DNA of 64,000 bases from Deinococcus sp. LM3 (lineage in GTDB: Bacteria > Deinococcota > Deinococci > Deinococcales > Deinococcaceae). The notes under the pieces are model-generated. The model ran no database searches. It worked only from the letters and a program-made list of their open reading frames with translations, and was not told the DNA's origin. This document shows, in pieces, positions 31,556 to 38,283 of the stretch. The stretch is taken from positions 124,001-188,000 of the forward strand of contig NZ_MUFV01000004.1 in NCBI RefSeq assembly GCF_002017875.1. Direction: 5' to 3'. A program made the translations under genes and the position numbers. The first letter of the stretch is position 1. The number at the start of each line of letters is the position of its first letter.

Positions 31556-32376
31556 CAGTGCACCACGGCGCGGTGGACGTGCGCCGCCTGCACGGGGGTC
31601 ACGGGCGGCACCGACCCGGTGAGCACCTGCGTCAGGGCCTGCACGCTCACGCCCCGCCGTTCGCAGAGCGCCCGGACTTCCTCGGCGAGGATCGTCTCTG
31701 GGGGCAGCAGCGTGGGTGGGGGCGGCGCCGCGGCCATGAGGCGCGCCCCGAGGCTGCTGGCACGGGCCACGGTGACCACCTTCAGCTGCGCGGCCGTGAA
31801 CGGCTTGCCCGCCTGGGCCGCCTCCCGGATCTCCCGCACGGCCCGCTCGGCGTGCACGCCCCGGAGTTTCGCGGCGCGCTCGGCGACACTCAGGCTCAGG
31901 GTGCGCGTCCCGATCAGGTCCAGGACGTCGCCCGGCAGACTGAGCAGGGACAGGCGGGCGCGGATGACTTGCACGGGAACGCCGGTGTTCGCGGCGATGC
32001 CCGACTCGGTGAGCGTCTGCGTGAGCGTGCCGTACAGACGGGCTTCCTCCACGGGGTTGGCACTGCGGTTGTGCACCCCGGCGACCACCAGGGCCCACTG
32101 CGCCTCGGTCAGTCCGGCGTACACGTCCGCCTGCACGTGCGTCCAGCCGAGCGACCGGGCGGCCGCGACGCGGCGATTCCCATCCCGGATGCGGTACTCG
32201 CCGCTGGGCAGGGATTCCAGCACGATGGGTTGGAGCTGCCCGGTGCAGCGCAGCGCGCCCTTGAGGTGGTTGCTGGCGCCGTGCGTGTCCTCGGTGAGGT
32301 CGTCGACGGGCACGGCGGTGCTGAAGGGCGTGGGCACGGTCACGTTGAGCAGGGGTGGGGGGGCATCGGTCGGCAT
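31555..32376 (-). CDS. PRTRC-type ParB-related protein
   Basis: 273 residues with a ParB/Srx-like domain: NHLKGALRCTGQLQPIVLE, EYRIRDGNRRVAAARSLGW and NRSANPVEEARLYGTL, then a helix-turn-helix region (ESGIAANTGVPVQVIRARLSLL). It is distinct from partition ParB at 22043 and has the expected features of the ParB-related member of the PRTRC cassette, although it lies about 16 kb from the E-C-F-B-ThiF core. Start at 32376, 10 nt after hairpin 32387-32410. Confidence 0.75.
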   Translation of the reverse strand: MPTDAPPPLLNVTVPTPFSTAVPVDDLTEDTHGASNHLKGALRCTGQLQPIVLESLPSGEYRIRDGNRRVAAARSLGWTHVQADVYAGLTEAQWALVVAGVHNRSANPVEEARLYGTLTQTLTESGIAANTGVPVQVIRARLSLLSLPGDVLDLIGTRTLSLSVAERAAKLRGVHAERAVREIREAAQAGKPFTAAQLKVVTVARASSLGARLMAAAPPPPTLLPPETILAEEVRALCERRGVSVQALTQVLTGSVPPVTPVQAAHVHRAVVH

Positions 32377-32386
32377 ACGAATGTCA

Positions 32387-32410
32387 TGGCCCCCGGGTGT
32401 CCGGGGGCCA
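32387..32410 (-). promoter_or_regulatory. start-associated hairpin H20
   Basis: TGGCCCCCGG / CCGGGGGCCA with loop GTGT, 10 nt before the ATG at 32376. Confidence 0.7.
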
Positions 32411-32439
32411 CCACTGCTGGAAGAGGCCGGAGGACTCAG

Positions 32440-32508
32440 TGCGAGCGGGAGCGGGCACCTCGCACTGGGCGTCCGGCGTGCGCCACCCCGGTCTGTTATT
32501 CCTGCGCG
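32440..32508. repeat. ~65-bp dispersed repeat, copy A
   Basis: Core TCGCACTGGGCGTCCGGCG followed by TGCGCCACCCCGGTC. A second, slightly diverged copy lies at 34103-34170. Each copy sits a short distance upstream of a start-associated hairpin. This one overlaps the 3' end of the gene at 32496. Confidence 0.6.
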
Positions 32509-33176
32509 ACGAAGACCGGGAGGCCGCTCTGTCCCGCCCGCTTCTCCCGGTCGGCCTGGACGCTGGGGTCGGGGTGCTGGATGACGGTGAGGGCCGTGAT
32601 GGGCACGACCATGAACACGCCGAGCGCGTAGTCCGGGGCAGGGGAGAGGGGTGCCTTGACGGGGTAGGTGCCGTCCGCCAGTCGGCGCTGGCCGGGCCCG
32701 GCGTTCGGCGCGACGTGCCAGCCCAGACCGATGCAGCCCTCCTGCGCCGTGTGCCCCTTTCCGCATGGGCAGGCGAATCCGTCGGGGGTGGTGAGCGTGC
32801 TCGCGTTCTTGACGACGGCCCTAGGGTGCAGGAGGTACAGGCAACTCTGGGCGGTGAGATCCCCCAGGGGCGCGGTGCGACTGACCTTTCGACTGACGCC
32901 TTTGCGGCGCGCCTCTTCGATGAAGTCCGCCATCTCCGGGTAGGAGTCTGCGCCCACCCAGTCCAGGACATGCGTGACACCGTGCTCGTCCGTGAAGGTG
33001 CTGATACCGATGGCACTGACGCCCATCTCAACCGGGTCGACCTCAAGGGGCAGGTCCATCAGGCGGTCCTCGATGGGCGAGCCGCCCTTCATCAGGCCGC
33101 ACTCCAGGTACAGTTCCCCGGCGGTGCGTCCACTGCCGCACAGTCGGCGACCTCCAGCTGCTTGAATTCCGTTCAT
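32496..33176 (-). CDS. cysteine-rich hypothetical protein (226 aa)
   Basis: Family unknown. The N-terminus RRLCGSGRTAGELYLECGL, and CPCGKGHTAQEGCIGLGWH around residue 160, suggest a structural zinc or metal site. A middle segment (DWVGADSYPEMADFIEEARRKGVSRKV) and PITALTVIQHPDPSVQADREK are well-structured. Start at 33176, 10 nt after hairpin 33187-33208. Stop TAA, rare in this window. Confidence 0.72.
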   Translation of the reverse strand: MNGIQAAGGRRLCGSGRTAGELYLECGLMKGGSPIEDRLMDLPLEVDPVEMGVSAIGISTFTDEHGVTHVLDWVGADSYPEMADFIEEARRKGVSRKVSRTAPLGDLTAQSCLYLLHPRAVVKNASTLTTPDGFACPCGKGHTAQEGCIGLGWHVAPNAGPGQRRLADGTYPVKAPLSPAPDYALGVFMVVPITALTVIQHPDPSVQADREKRAGQSGLPVFVAQE

Positions 33177-33186
33177 GCGGGCGAGG

Positions 33187-33208
33187 TGGCCCCCGGGGTC
33201 GGGGGCCA
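33187..33208 (-). promoter_or_regulatory. start-associated hairpin H21
   Basis: TGGCCCCCG / CGGGGGCCA with loop GGGT, 10 nt before the ATG at 33176. Confidence 0.7.
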
Positions 33209-33213
33209 GAGCT

Positions 33214-33537
33214 TCAGTCGTCCGCTTCGGGGATCGCCTGCCAGTCGTACGCGTGGCGAGGGTACGCGTCCAGGTGGGCGATGGCCGCCGCGAGAAACGC
33301 CCCTCGGCAGTCCAGGGGAACGCACGTCCGGAACTCGAAGTGGAAACCCTGGAAGGTGATGGTGCCCTCTGGCGTGGCGTCGATGCTGAGGCGTGGCCAG
33401 ACACCCTGCGCCGTGGCATCCCGTGGGTGCATCTCGGTCCACATCAGGCCGAACTGCTCGGCCAGCGCCTCTATCGCGTCGTCATAACTCTCGCGCAGGC
33501 GGTCCAGCTGCGCACTCAGTGTTTCGTCCCCGGTCAT
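33214..33537 (-). CDS. hypothetical protein (107 aa)
   Basis: A helical N-terminus (LSAQLDRLRESYDDAIEALAEQFGL) is followed by a beta-rich part. No family recognised. Start at 33537, 10 nt after hairpin 33548-33569. Confidence 0.7.
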   Translation of the reverse strand: MTGDETLSAQLDRLRESYDDAIEALAEQFGLMWTEMHPRDATAQGVWPRLSIDATPEGTITFQGFHFEFRTCVPLDCRGAFLAAAIAHLDAYPRHAYDWQAIPEADD

Positions 33538-33547
33538 GCAGACGAGG

Positions 33548-33569
33548 TGGCCCCCGACGCAGGGGGCCA
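33548..33569 (-). promoter_or_regulatory. start-associated hairpin H22
   Basis: TGGCCCCC / GGGGGCCA with loop GACGCA, 10 nt before the ATG at 33537. Confidence 0.7.
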
Positions 33570-33605
33570 GCACTTCACGGGCAGGTCGCCGGGCCGCTCA
33601 GCGCG

Positions 33606-34061
33606 TCACGAGGGTCGTGCCACAACCCGGACGGGCTGATCAGCAGGGCGTCCCAGCAGCTCGCCGTGCATCCAGATCCAGTGCACCTCGCCCGGGCTCC
33701 CCGTGTCCGCTTCGAGCAGGGCCTGGACGTCCGGTGGGAAGGTGCAGCGTGTGAGCAGTTCACTGGACGTGCCGACCTCTCCGGGAGGGAGGTGGACGTG
33801 CAGAAGGGGGGAGAGGAGCTGGGCACGCCCGAACGATGCGTGCCGCTCACCCCGGACGTCCCACGCCTGAGAGGGGGTGAGCACGAAGGGCGTCATGCCT
33901 TCCGCCCGTTCGAATTGGCCGAGGTCCCAGGCACTCGTCCCGGCATACCCAGCAGCGCGGGCGGCCTGCAAGGCGGTCGTGACACTGGGAGCGTAGACCG
34001 CGCACTGCCAGGTGTTCGGGCCATCGGGACCATCGGCGACGAGATCGAATCGGCTGAGCAT
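33606..34061 (-). CDS. hypothetical protein (151 aa)
   Basis: MLSRFDLVADGPDGPNTWQCAVYAP starts a soluble protein of unknown family; TALQAARAAGY resembles the opening helix of small plasmid proteins. Start at 34061, 10 nt after hairpin 34072-34091. Confidence 0.7.
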   Translation of the reverse strand: MLSRFDLVADGPDGPNTWQCAVYAPSVTTALQAARAAGYAGTSAWDLGQFERAEGMTPFVLTPSQAWDVRGERHASFGRAQLLSPLLHVHLPPGEVGTSSELLTRCTFPPDVQALLEADTGSPGEVHWIWMHGELLGRPADQPVRVVARPS

Positions 34062-34071
34062 GGGAGGGACG

Positions 34072-34091
34072 TGGCCTGCGGGCGCAGGCCA
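34072..34091 (-). promoter_or_regulatory. start-associated hairpin H23
   Basis: TGGCCTGCG / CGCAGGCCA with loop GG, 10 nt before the ATG at 34061. The upstream gene ends about 270 nt away, so the element belongs to the start, not to the preceding stop. Confidence 0.7.
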
Positions 34092-34364
34092 GGACTGGAG
34101 CGGTGAGCGGGGGTCTCGCACTGGGCGTTCGGCGTGCGCCACCCCGGTCCCTTCTCCTCCCGCGTGATGGAGGAGTGGGGCGATCCAGGGGGTCTACGAC
34201 TGTCGGTGGTGGATTGCCGCCTTCGCGCGCAGGCCGCTTGCGGACTGCGTGCAGCCACCCCGCGGCGCGTTCCGGGTCTGGCGTTGCCGGGCTGCGGTGG
34301 GCGCGCCGTGCGCCCGCCGCCGTCCCCGCCCATGCCCCGCCGAACACTGGAGTCCTGGTGCAGC
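34092..34364. other. 273-bp gap without a convincing gene
   Basis: Very GC-rich; open frames on both strands have Arg/Pro/Ala-rich shadow compositions. It contains the second copy of a ~65-bp repeat (34103-34170). It may hold a promoter for the genes to its left, but no -35/-10 pair stands out. Confidence 0.5.
34103..34170. repeat. ~65-bp dispersed repeat, copy B
   Basis: Core TCGCACTGGGCGTTCGGCG then TGCGCCACCCCGGTC; compare 32440-32508. One substitution in the 34-bp core, more differences in the flanks. Confidence 0.6.
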
Positions 34365-34793
34365 TCAGGGTTCGCCGGTCAAGTACGCACTGAGCGGGGT
34401 GAGCAGCGCGCCGCGGATGGGAGCGATCACGTCCTCCCAGTCGCGGGGCGTGGCGGCCGCCTGCAGCTGGTCGGTGAGGTCGTCGGCGGCCTGATCGGTT
34501 GGGGTGACGATGGTCACGCCGAGCACCTCGTACCCGCGTGGGGCCTGGTCGTGCAGGTGGATGATCCACACGGCCCAGCCCTTCTGGGCGGCGCGGCGGA
34601 CATCGGCGGTGAACAGGCGGGCGGGGGCGCGGATGACCTGCCGGTCCTCGCGGGTCAGCAGGGCGAGGTCGAGGAAGCCGTTGCCGTCGGCGCGACCGAG
34701 GCGGTGCCCGTTGGGGGTGCAGTACTCGGCCGCTTCGAAAGCCGTTACCTCGAACGTGTCTTCAGGGGCGAGGGTCAGGGTGTACGGGTCCAT
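34365..34793 (-). CDS. hypothetical protein (142 aa)
   Basis: MDPYTLTLAPEDTFEVTAFEAAEY begins an acidic alpha/beta protein; FLDLALLTREDRQVIRAPARLF and WAVWIIHL look like core strands. Unknown family. Start at 34793, 10 nt after hairpin 34804-34826. Confidence 0.7.
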   Translation of the reverse strand: MDPYTLTLAPEDTFEVTAFEAAEYCTPNGHRLGRADGNGFLDLALLTREDRQVIRAPARLFTADVRRAAQKGWAVWIIHLHDQAPRGYEVLGVTIVTPTDQAADDLTDQLQAAATPRDWEDVIAPIRGALLTPLSAYLTGEP

Positions 34794-34803
34794 GCCCGGC
34801 GCG

Positions 34804-34826
34804 TGGCTCCGGCCGTGCCGGGGCCA
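34804..34826 (-). promoter_or_regulatory. start-associated hairpin H24 (one mismatch)
   Basis: TGGCTCCGGC / GCCGGGGCCA with loop CGT; one non-Watson-Crick position. 10 nt before the ATG at 34793. Confidence 0.62.
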
Positions 34827-34833
34827 GGTCTGT

Positions 34834-35268
34834 TCAGGCGGGGCGGGGGAGCGTCTGCGCGTAGCCGAGGATGGCCGCGCGGATGTGCTCAGCGTGGCAG
34901 GGTCTGGGTGTGCACCAGCACTGGAGGTGCACGGGTCCCTGCGTGGCGAGGGCGGTGAGTCGCAGCACGGCACGGCGTTGTGGGGTATCCGTCCGGCACT
35001 GCTCCCGCAGGACGTGCAGGTACAGCGCGGCTGCCTCTCCCTGCTCGAAGCCGAGGCGGTGCAGCGCCCGCTGTGCCTGCTCGCGTTCGGTGCCCGTGAG
35101 GTGCGTCGCGTGGATCAGGTGACTCGTCCACGCGGCGGCCTCACTCGTCCAGCGGCTCCGTCCGATGACGGGCAGGGGGTTGCCGAGGACACTGCCCCGG
35201 CCTCGTCCGACGTACTCGATGTGTCCAGTGTCGTGGGAATCGCCGAGGCGGCCGACGGTGATGAGCAT
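34834..35268 (-). CDS. DUF4326-like protein (144 aa)
   Basis: It matches the DUF4326 layout: HIEYVGRGRGSVLGNPLP near the N-terminus and GPVHLQCWCTPRPCHAEHI near the C-terminus (CxC...C..H). The family is common in phages and plasmids; function unknown. Start at 35268, 10 nt after hairpin 35279-35302. Confidence 0.78.
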   Translation of the reverse strand: MLITVGRLGDSHDTGHIEYVGRGRGSVLGNPLPVIGRSRWTSEAAAWTSHLIHATHLTGTEREQAQRALHRLGFEQGEAAALYLHVLREQCRTDTPQRRAVLRLTALATQGPVHLQCWCTPRPCHAEHIRAAILGYAQTLPRPA

Positions 35269-35278
35269 GACGCCAGAC

Positions 35279-35302
35279 CGGCCCCACGCAGGGGTGGGGC
35301 CA
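35279..35302 (-). promoter_or_regulatory. start-associated hairpin H25
   Basis: GGCCCCAC / GTGGGGCC; the outer T-A pair is C-A here. 10 nt before the ATG at 35268. Confidence 0.65.
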
Positions 35303-35310
35303 GGACTGGG

Positions 35311-36003
35311 TCAGACATACGGAGCGCGGCCGTGCGGCCAACTCTCACCTGTCTCCAGGGTGAGCGCCTGCGAGAGGAGGAGCACGGTGCGGGTGGCCGC
35401 GTGCCCCGGGTCATACCAGCAGCCGTACGGGTACGGGTGATCGTGCCCGGTCGCGTCGAGTGCCGTCCGTGAGATGTAGAAGGCGAGCGTGTCCGGGTCA
35501 GTAATGCTGGGCGTGACGTTCAGGGTCCGCCAATCGAGCAGGCGTGCCTGCTTCTCGTTGCTGCCCGGCCCGACCGGGATAGGGGCAGGGAGCAGGGTGT
35601 GCAGGAAGGGATTCCAGGTGTTCACGGTGGCGAACAGGACGCCGCTCGTGGGTTCGAACAGGTGGCCGCTGGCGAGCACCGTGTCATCCCGAGCGCGCAG
35701 GGAGATCTCGTGTCCACCCTGCACGCAGAGGAACCAGTCGCCGCTCGCGGCGGGAGACTGTTGGAGGAAGCGCGTGGCGAGTGGGGGGCCGAGCAGAGGG
35801 GCAAGGCAGCGGTCCAGTTCCTCCGGGAGGAGGGCAGCCGCGTCCACGGTGACCCGGTCACCCTGGAGGGTGCCGAGGGCGCGGCCTGTCTCCGCGTCGA
35901 GGATCTGCCACGAGTCCTCCAGGGCCCGGAGGGCGGCTTTCGCGGTGAGGCCGAGGAGGGTGAGGCAGGTCGTGGCGTGCAGGATGAGGTTGGGTGGGCT
36001 CAT
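35311..36003 (-). CDS. hypothetical protein (230 aa)
   Basis: Unrecognised. An N-terminal helical part (TTCLTLLGLTAKAALRALEDSW) is followed by beta-rich segments and a C-terminal block (DHPYPYGCWYDPGHAATRTVLLL). Start at 36003, 10 nt after hairpin 36014-36034. Confidence 0.7.
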   Translation of the reverse strand: MSPPNLILHATTCLTLLGLTAKAALRALEDSWQILDAETGRALGTLQGDRVTVDAAALLPEELDRCLAPLLGPPLATRFLQQSPAASGDWFLCVQGGHEISLRARDDTVLASGHLFEPTSGVLFATVNTWNPFLHTLLPAPIPVGPGSNEKQARLLDWRTLNVTPSITDPDTLAFYISRTALDATGHDHPYPYGCWYDPGHAATRTVLLLSQALTLETGESWPHGRAPYV

Positions 36004-36013
36004 GCGCGCGGCC

Positions 36014-36034
36014 TGGCCCGCGGTGCGCGGGCCA
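36014..36034 (-). promoter_or_regulatory. start-associated hairpin H26
   Basis: TGGCCCGCG / CGCGGGCCA with loop GTG, 10 nt before the ATG at 36003. The same sequence recurs at 36840 and 37246. Confidence 0.7.
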
Positions 36035-36053
36035 CGACTGGCGGAGCATGAAG

Positions 36054-36080
36054 AAAGGGAGGGAGGCACGTGGCCTCCCC
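36054..36080 (-). terminator. probable rho-independent terminator
   Basis: GGGAGGC / GCCTCCC with loop CACGT, followed on the minus strand by a pyrimidine-rich tail (TCCCTTTCTTC). It lies just after the stop of the 47-residue gene. Confidence 0.6.
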
Positions 36081-36087
36081 CCACCGG

Positions 36088-36231
36088 TCAAGTTCGGCGT
36101 AACTGATTCAGGCGCGTGTTGGCGTGCTGCTCGTCCATCCACGTGGCGCGTCGGCCGTCGGGGTGACGCCCGGTCGTCATGAGGCGCAGGAGGGCCTGGA
36201 TCTCCCGTTCGCGGGGGTCAGTCTGCGGCAT
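36088..36231 (-). CDS. small protein (47 aa)
   Basis: MPQTDPREREIQALLRLMTT begins a basic, helix-prone protein ending LNQLRRT. The start at 36231 lies 14 nt inside the end of the upstream OB-fold gene, so it is translationally coupled; GC third-position bias and the terminator right after its stop support it. A DNA-binding role is conceivable but unproven. Confidence 0.6.
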   Translation of the reverse strand: MPQTDPREREIQALLRLMTTGRHPDGRRATWMDEQHANTRLNQLRRT

Positions 36232-36829
36232 TGGCGACCCCCTGGGCGTTCAGGGCGATGACTTCCATCACGTCGAACGCACGCGCGCCGGCTGCCGTGT
36301 CCACGCGGTCGCGGCGGAGGATGCAGGTGAGGGTGAGTTCCGCGGCGGCGTGTCGGGCGCCCAGGGTGGGGGCGAGGGCGCGCCAGGCTTCGCAGTTGAA
36401 GTAGTGCGTGTGCCCCTTCCGGTCGCGCACGCCCACGCGCGCTTCAGTGACGCCGATGGGTTTACGCACGGGGTCGCGGGTGAGGAACGCGGCGAAGCGG
36501 AACTCGTTCACGGCCTGCAGGAGGAAGGGCGTGGACCCCTTGCGCGTGATCGGCCCGGCGTGGGGGGTGAGGGTCACGCCGAGCAAGCTCACGGCACTGG
36601 CCTTCTGCCCGTCGCGGCCCTGGAAGACCTGTTGGGTACCCATGCAGGTGATGCGCGCGACGCTCCCCTCAGCGGGCAGGGTGGCCAGTTTGCGGGGGCC
36701 GGTGAAGGTCACCGTGTGAATCCAGGTGACGCCCCGGTGCCCGTTGTCGGTGATCCCGGCGAGCTTCACGGTGGTCTGCGTGTCGGTGGTCGTGGCATTG
36801 AGAACGACGCCGGTCAGGGTGCCTTGCAT
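36218..36829 (-). CDS. divergent two-OB-fold, SSB-like protein
   Basis: 203 residues. The second half (NEFRFAAFLTRDPVRKPIGV..., HYFNCEAWRALAPTLGARH) matches the SSB pattern of strand, DP, variable loop and a C.AWR.LA segment; the first half (LTGVVLNATTTDTQTTVKLAGI, WIHTVTF, RITCMGTQQVFQG) reads like a second OB fold. The acidic DDxPF tail of SSB is missing. It is distinct from the canonical SSB at 61302. Start at 36829, 10 nt after hairpin 36840-36860. Confidence 0.6.
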   Translation of the reverse strand: MQGTLTGVVLNATTTDTQTTVKLAGITDNGHRGVTWIHTVTFTGPRKLATLPAEGSVARITCMGTQQVFQGRDGQKASAVSLLGVTLTPHAGPITRKGSTPFLLQAVNEFRFAAFLTRDPVRKPIGVTEARVGVRDRKGHTHYFNCEAWRALAPTLGARHAAAELTLTCILRRDRVDTAAGARAFDVMEVIALNAQGVANAAD

Positions 36830-36839
36830 GACGGCCGCG

Positions 36840-36860
36840 TGGCCCGCGGTGCGCGGGCCA
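36840..36860 (-). promoter_or_regulatory. start-associated hairpin H27
   Basis: TGGCCCGCG / CGCGGGCCA with loop GTG, 10 nt before the ATG at 36829. Confidence 0.7.
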
Positions 36861-36906
36861 GGACTGGACGGCAGGCGGTCCGGGCAGGGTGAATGCCGGG
36901 CCCTGT

Positions 36907-37101
36907 TCAGGTACGGATGATCACGCCCACCGGAGTCACCCGGGGCTCGGCGAGCTGGGCGTGATGCAAGGCGTCCTGGGTCAGGGTGCGAGCGGCGAGG
37001 CCCGCCCGGTAGTCGTCCGGGCAGGCGAGCGCCGTGCGTTGATGCTCCAGGGCCGCCTGTAGGAGGGAGCGGGCGAGCTGCTCATGCTCGCGGGGACTCA
37101 T
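36907..37101 (-). CDS. small protein (64 aa)
   Basis: MSPREHEQLARSLLQAALEHQRTAL opens a helical protein. The ATG at 37101 overlaps the TGA of the 45-residue gene (ATGA). Unknown function. Confidence 0.6.
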   Translation of the reverse strand: MSPREHEQLARSLLQAALEHQRTALACPDDYRAGLAARTLTQDALHHAQLAEPRVTPVGVIIRT

Positions 37102-37235
37102 GGGGTACCGGACCATGCGGGGGTGCTCGCCTGGATGGTCGAGGACACGGTGAGAGACAGGAAGGCGAAGCCACCTGCCCAGCTGGTGACGATGACGGTG
37201 AGGGTGATCGCGCGGAGGTTCAGGCGTCGGTTCAT
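37098..37235 (-). CDS. single-TM small membrane protein (45 aa)
   Basis: MNRRLNLR is followed by one hydrophobic helix (about residues 9-30, AITLTVIVTSWAGGFAFLSL) and a short polar tail. Start at 37235, 10 nt after hairpin 37246-37266; coupled by ATGA to the next small gene. Confidence 0.6.
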   Translation of the reverse strand: MNRRLNLRAITLTVIVTSWAGGFAFLSLTVSSTIQASTPAWSGTP

Positions 37236-37245
37236 GCAAGCCGCG

Positions 37246-37266
37246 TGGCCCGCGGTGCGCGGGCCA
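37246..37266 (-). promoter_or_regulatory. start-associated hairpin H28
   Basis: TGGCCCGCG / CGCGGGCCA with loop GTG, 10 nt before the ATG at 37235. Confidence 0.7.
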
Positions 37267-37272
37267 GGACTG

Positions 37273-37563
37273 TTAGAGGCGGCCGAGGTCGCGGACCTCA
37301 TTCGGCACCGGACCGAGCGCGATGATGGCCGCCGTCAGCTCCGGCAGGGCGCGACCGGCGAGGCGGGTCACGTCCGCCGTGAGGTCCGCGATGGAGTACG
37401 AGAAGCGGCCGCCCGGGTGGTGGAAGAGGGACTCGAACACCGGGTCCTCCTGCCCTTCCCGGTACACGTCCAGGAAGTGGATGTTGAGAGGCGGATCGAA
37501 GCCCGCGTCGAACGAGAGGGTGGTGCCGTCGGGCAGTTGAGTGCTGGCGAGGACTTTCGACAT
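37273..37563 (-). CDS. hypothetical protein (96 aa), first gene of the leftward gene series
   Basis: MSKVLASTQLPDGTTLSFDAGF starts a beta-rich N-terminal half; the C-terminus is helical (SIADLTADVTRLAGRALPELTAAI). It is the first minus-strand gene after the AT-rich region. Start at 37563, 9 nt after hairpin 37573-37593. Confidence 0.7.
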   Translation of the reverse strand: MSKVLASTQLPDGTTLSFDAGFDPPLNIHFLDVYREGQEDPVFESLFHHPGGRFSYSIADLTADVTRLAGRALPELTAAIIALGPVPNEVRDLGRL

Positions 37564-37572
37564 GCGCCCGGC

Positions 37573-37593
37573 TGGGCCCGCGTGAGCGGGCCA
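37573..37593 (-). promoter_or_regulatory. start-associated hairpin H29
   Basis: GGCCCGC / GCGGGCC with loop GTGA, outer TGG...CCA, 9 nt before the ATG at 37563. There is no gene immediately upstream, so this copy cannot be a terminator of a preceding gene. Confidence 0.68.
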
Positions 37594-38001
37594 CCGCTGT
37601 GCTCCGGCTCCGTTTGAGCGCCCGCAACCCGGCCTGGGCTGCACGGTTCGACAGGCGCTGAGGCATGGGCCGGTGGCGCGAAAAGGCGGTGACTCACGCC
37701 ACGCTCACAAAAGCTGGATGTGATACTGTAAAAAACGAACCACACCACAAAATCAATCACAGTAAAATCCCCAATTTGAAACGAGGCCGATGTAACGGTT
37801 TCCCCTTCACCACCAGGGAAAAAACAGCACTTCGACCGGGGGGTCCGAAACATCCCAGATGGGACGCTTATGTAACGCCCTTTTTCGACCAAACGAAACC
37901 CACATCACACATGAAGACGCCTCATCAAACATGTGAAAAACGCCGCGTTATTACGCGCTTGGACGGCAGGTCATCAGCTTTTTCGCGAGCAGCACCGCCA
38001 G
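37594..38001. other. AT-rich non-coding region with probable leftward promoter
   Basis: GC content drops sharply from about 37.7 kb. On the minus strand the stretch around 37715-37755 offers a T-rich segment with TTTACAGTATC, a -10-like TACAGT, which could start the long leftward transcript; the -35 is not clear. TGTAACG occurs twice (37794, 37873). No gene is convincing. Confidence 0.5.
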
Positions 38002-38283
38002 TTAGAAAAGCTGGAACCAGAATCGCCAAGTTTTATTTGGCTCACTTAGAAAAGCTGGAACCAAGACCGCCATATCGGGGACAACCATCTGGAAAAGCTG
38101 GAACCAGCATGACCAAGCTGCGCGAAGTTTCCAAATTGAAGCTGAAATTAGGTCACATCAGATCAACTTGGCAAAACTGGAACCAGAACCGCCTAGTGGT
38201 ATAAGAATTCCTGGAAGAGTTCGAACCAAGACCGCCAAGACATGCTGAGATCACTTGGAAAAGCTGGTACCTAAATCGCCACC
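38002..38283. repeat. six degenerate direct repeats, 43-44 bp period
   Basis: Consensus TTGGAAAAGCTGGAACCAGA then ACCGCCA, starting near 38002, 38045, 38089, 38167, 38210 and 38254. Intervals are 43, 44, 78, 43 and 44 bp, about four helical turns except for the gap in the middle. The repeats are less GC-rich than surrounding genes and lie beside the HTH-protein gene at 38704. Candidate origin iterons, transfer-origin or operator sites. Confidence 0.8.

Noticed and set aside
36160..36167. Another GTCACCCC motif 21 nt before an ATG (36138)
   Set aside because: It falls inside the 47-residue coding frame and the ATG would only yield 16 codons; probably coincidence.
611..37593. Reading the TGGCCC...GGGCCA hairpins as ordinary rho-independent terminators
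   Set aside because: They lack T tracts on the minus strand, sit at a constant distance from start codons rather than from stops, and several have no gene close upstream.
37665..38204. 179-codon plus-strand frame across the AT-rich repeats
   Set aside because: It runs through the 43-44 bp repeats in changing register, has no Shine-Dalgarno sequence, and its peptide only mirrors the repeated DNA.
38002..38283. CRISPR array
   Set aside because: The repeats are degenerate, the spacer lengths are too regular with related sequence, and there are no cas genes nearby.
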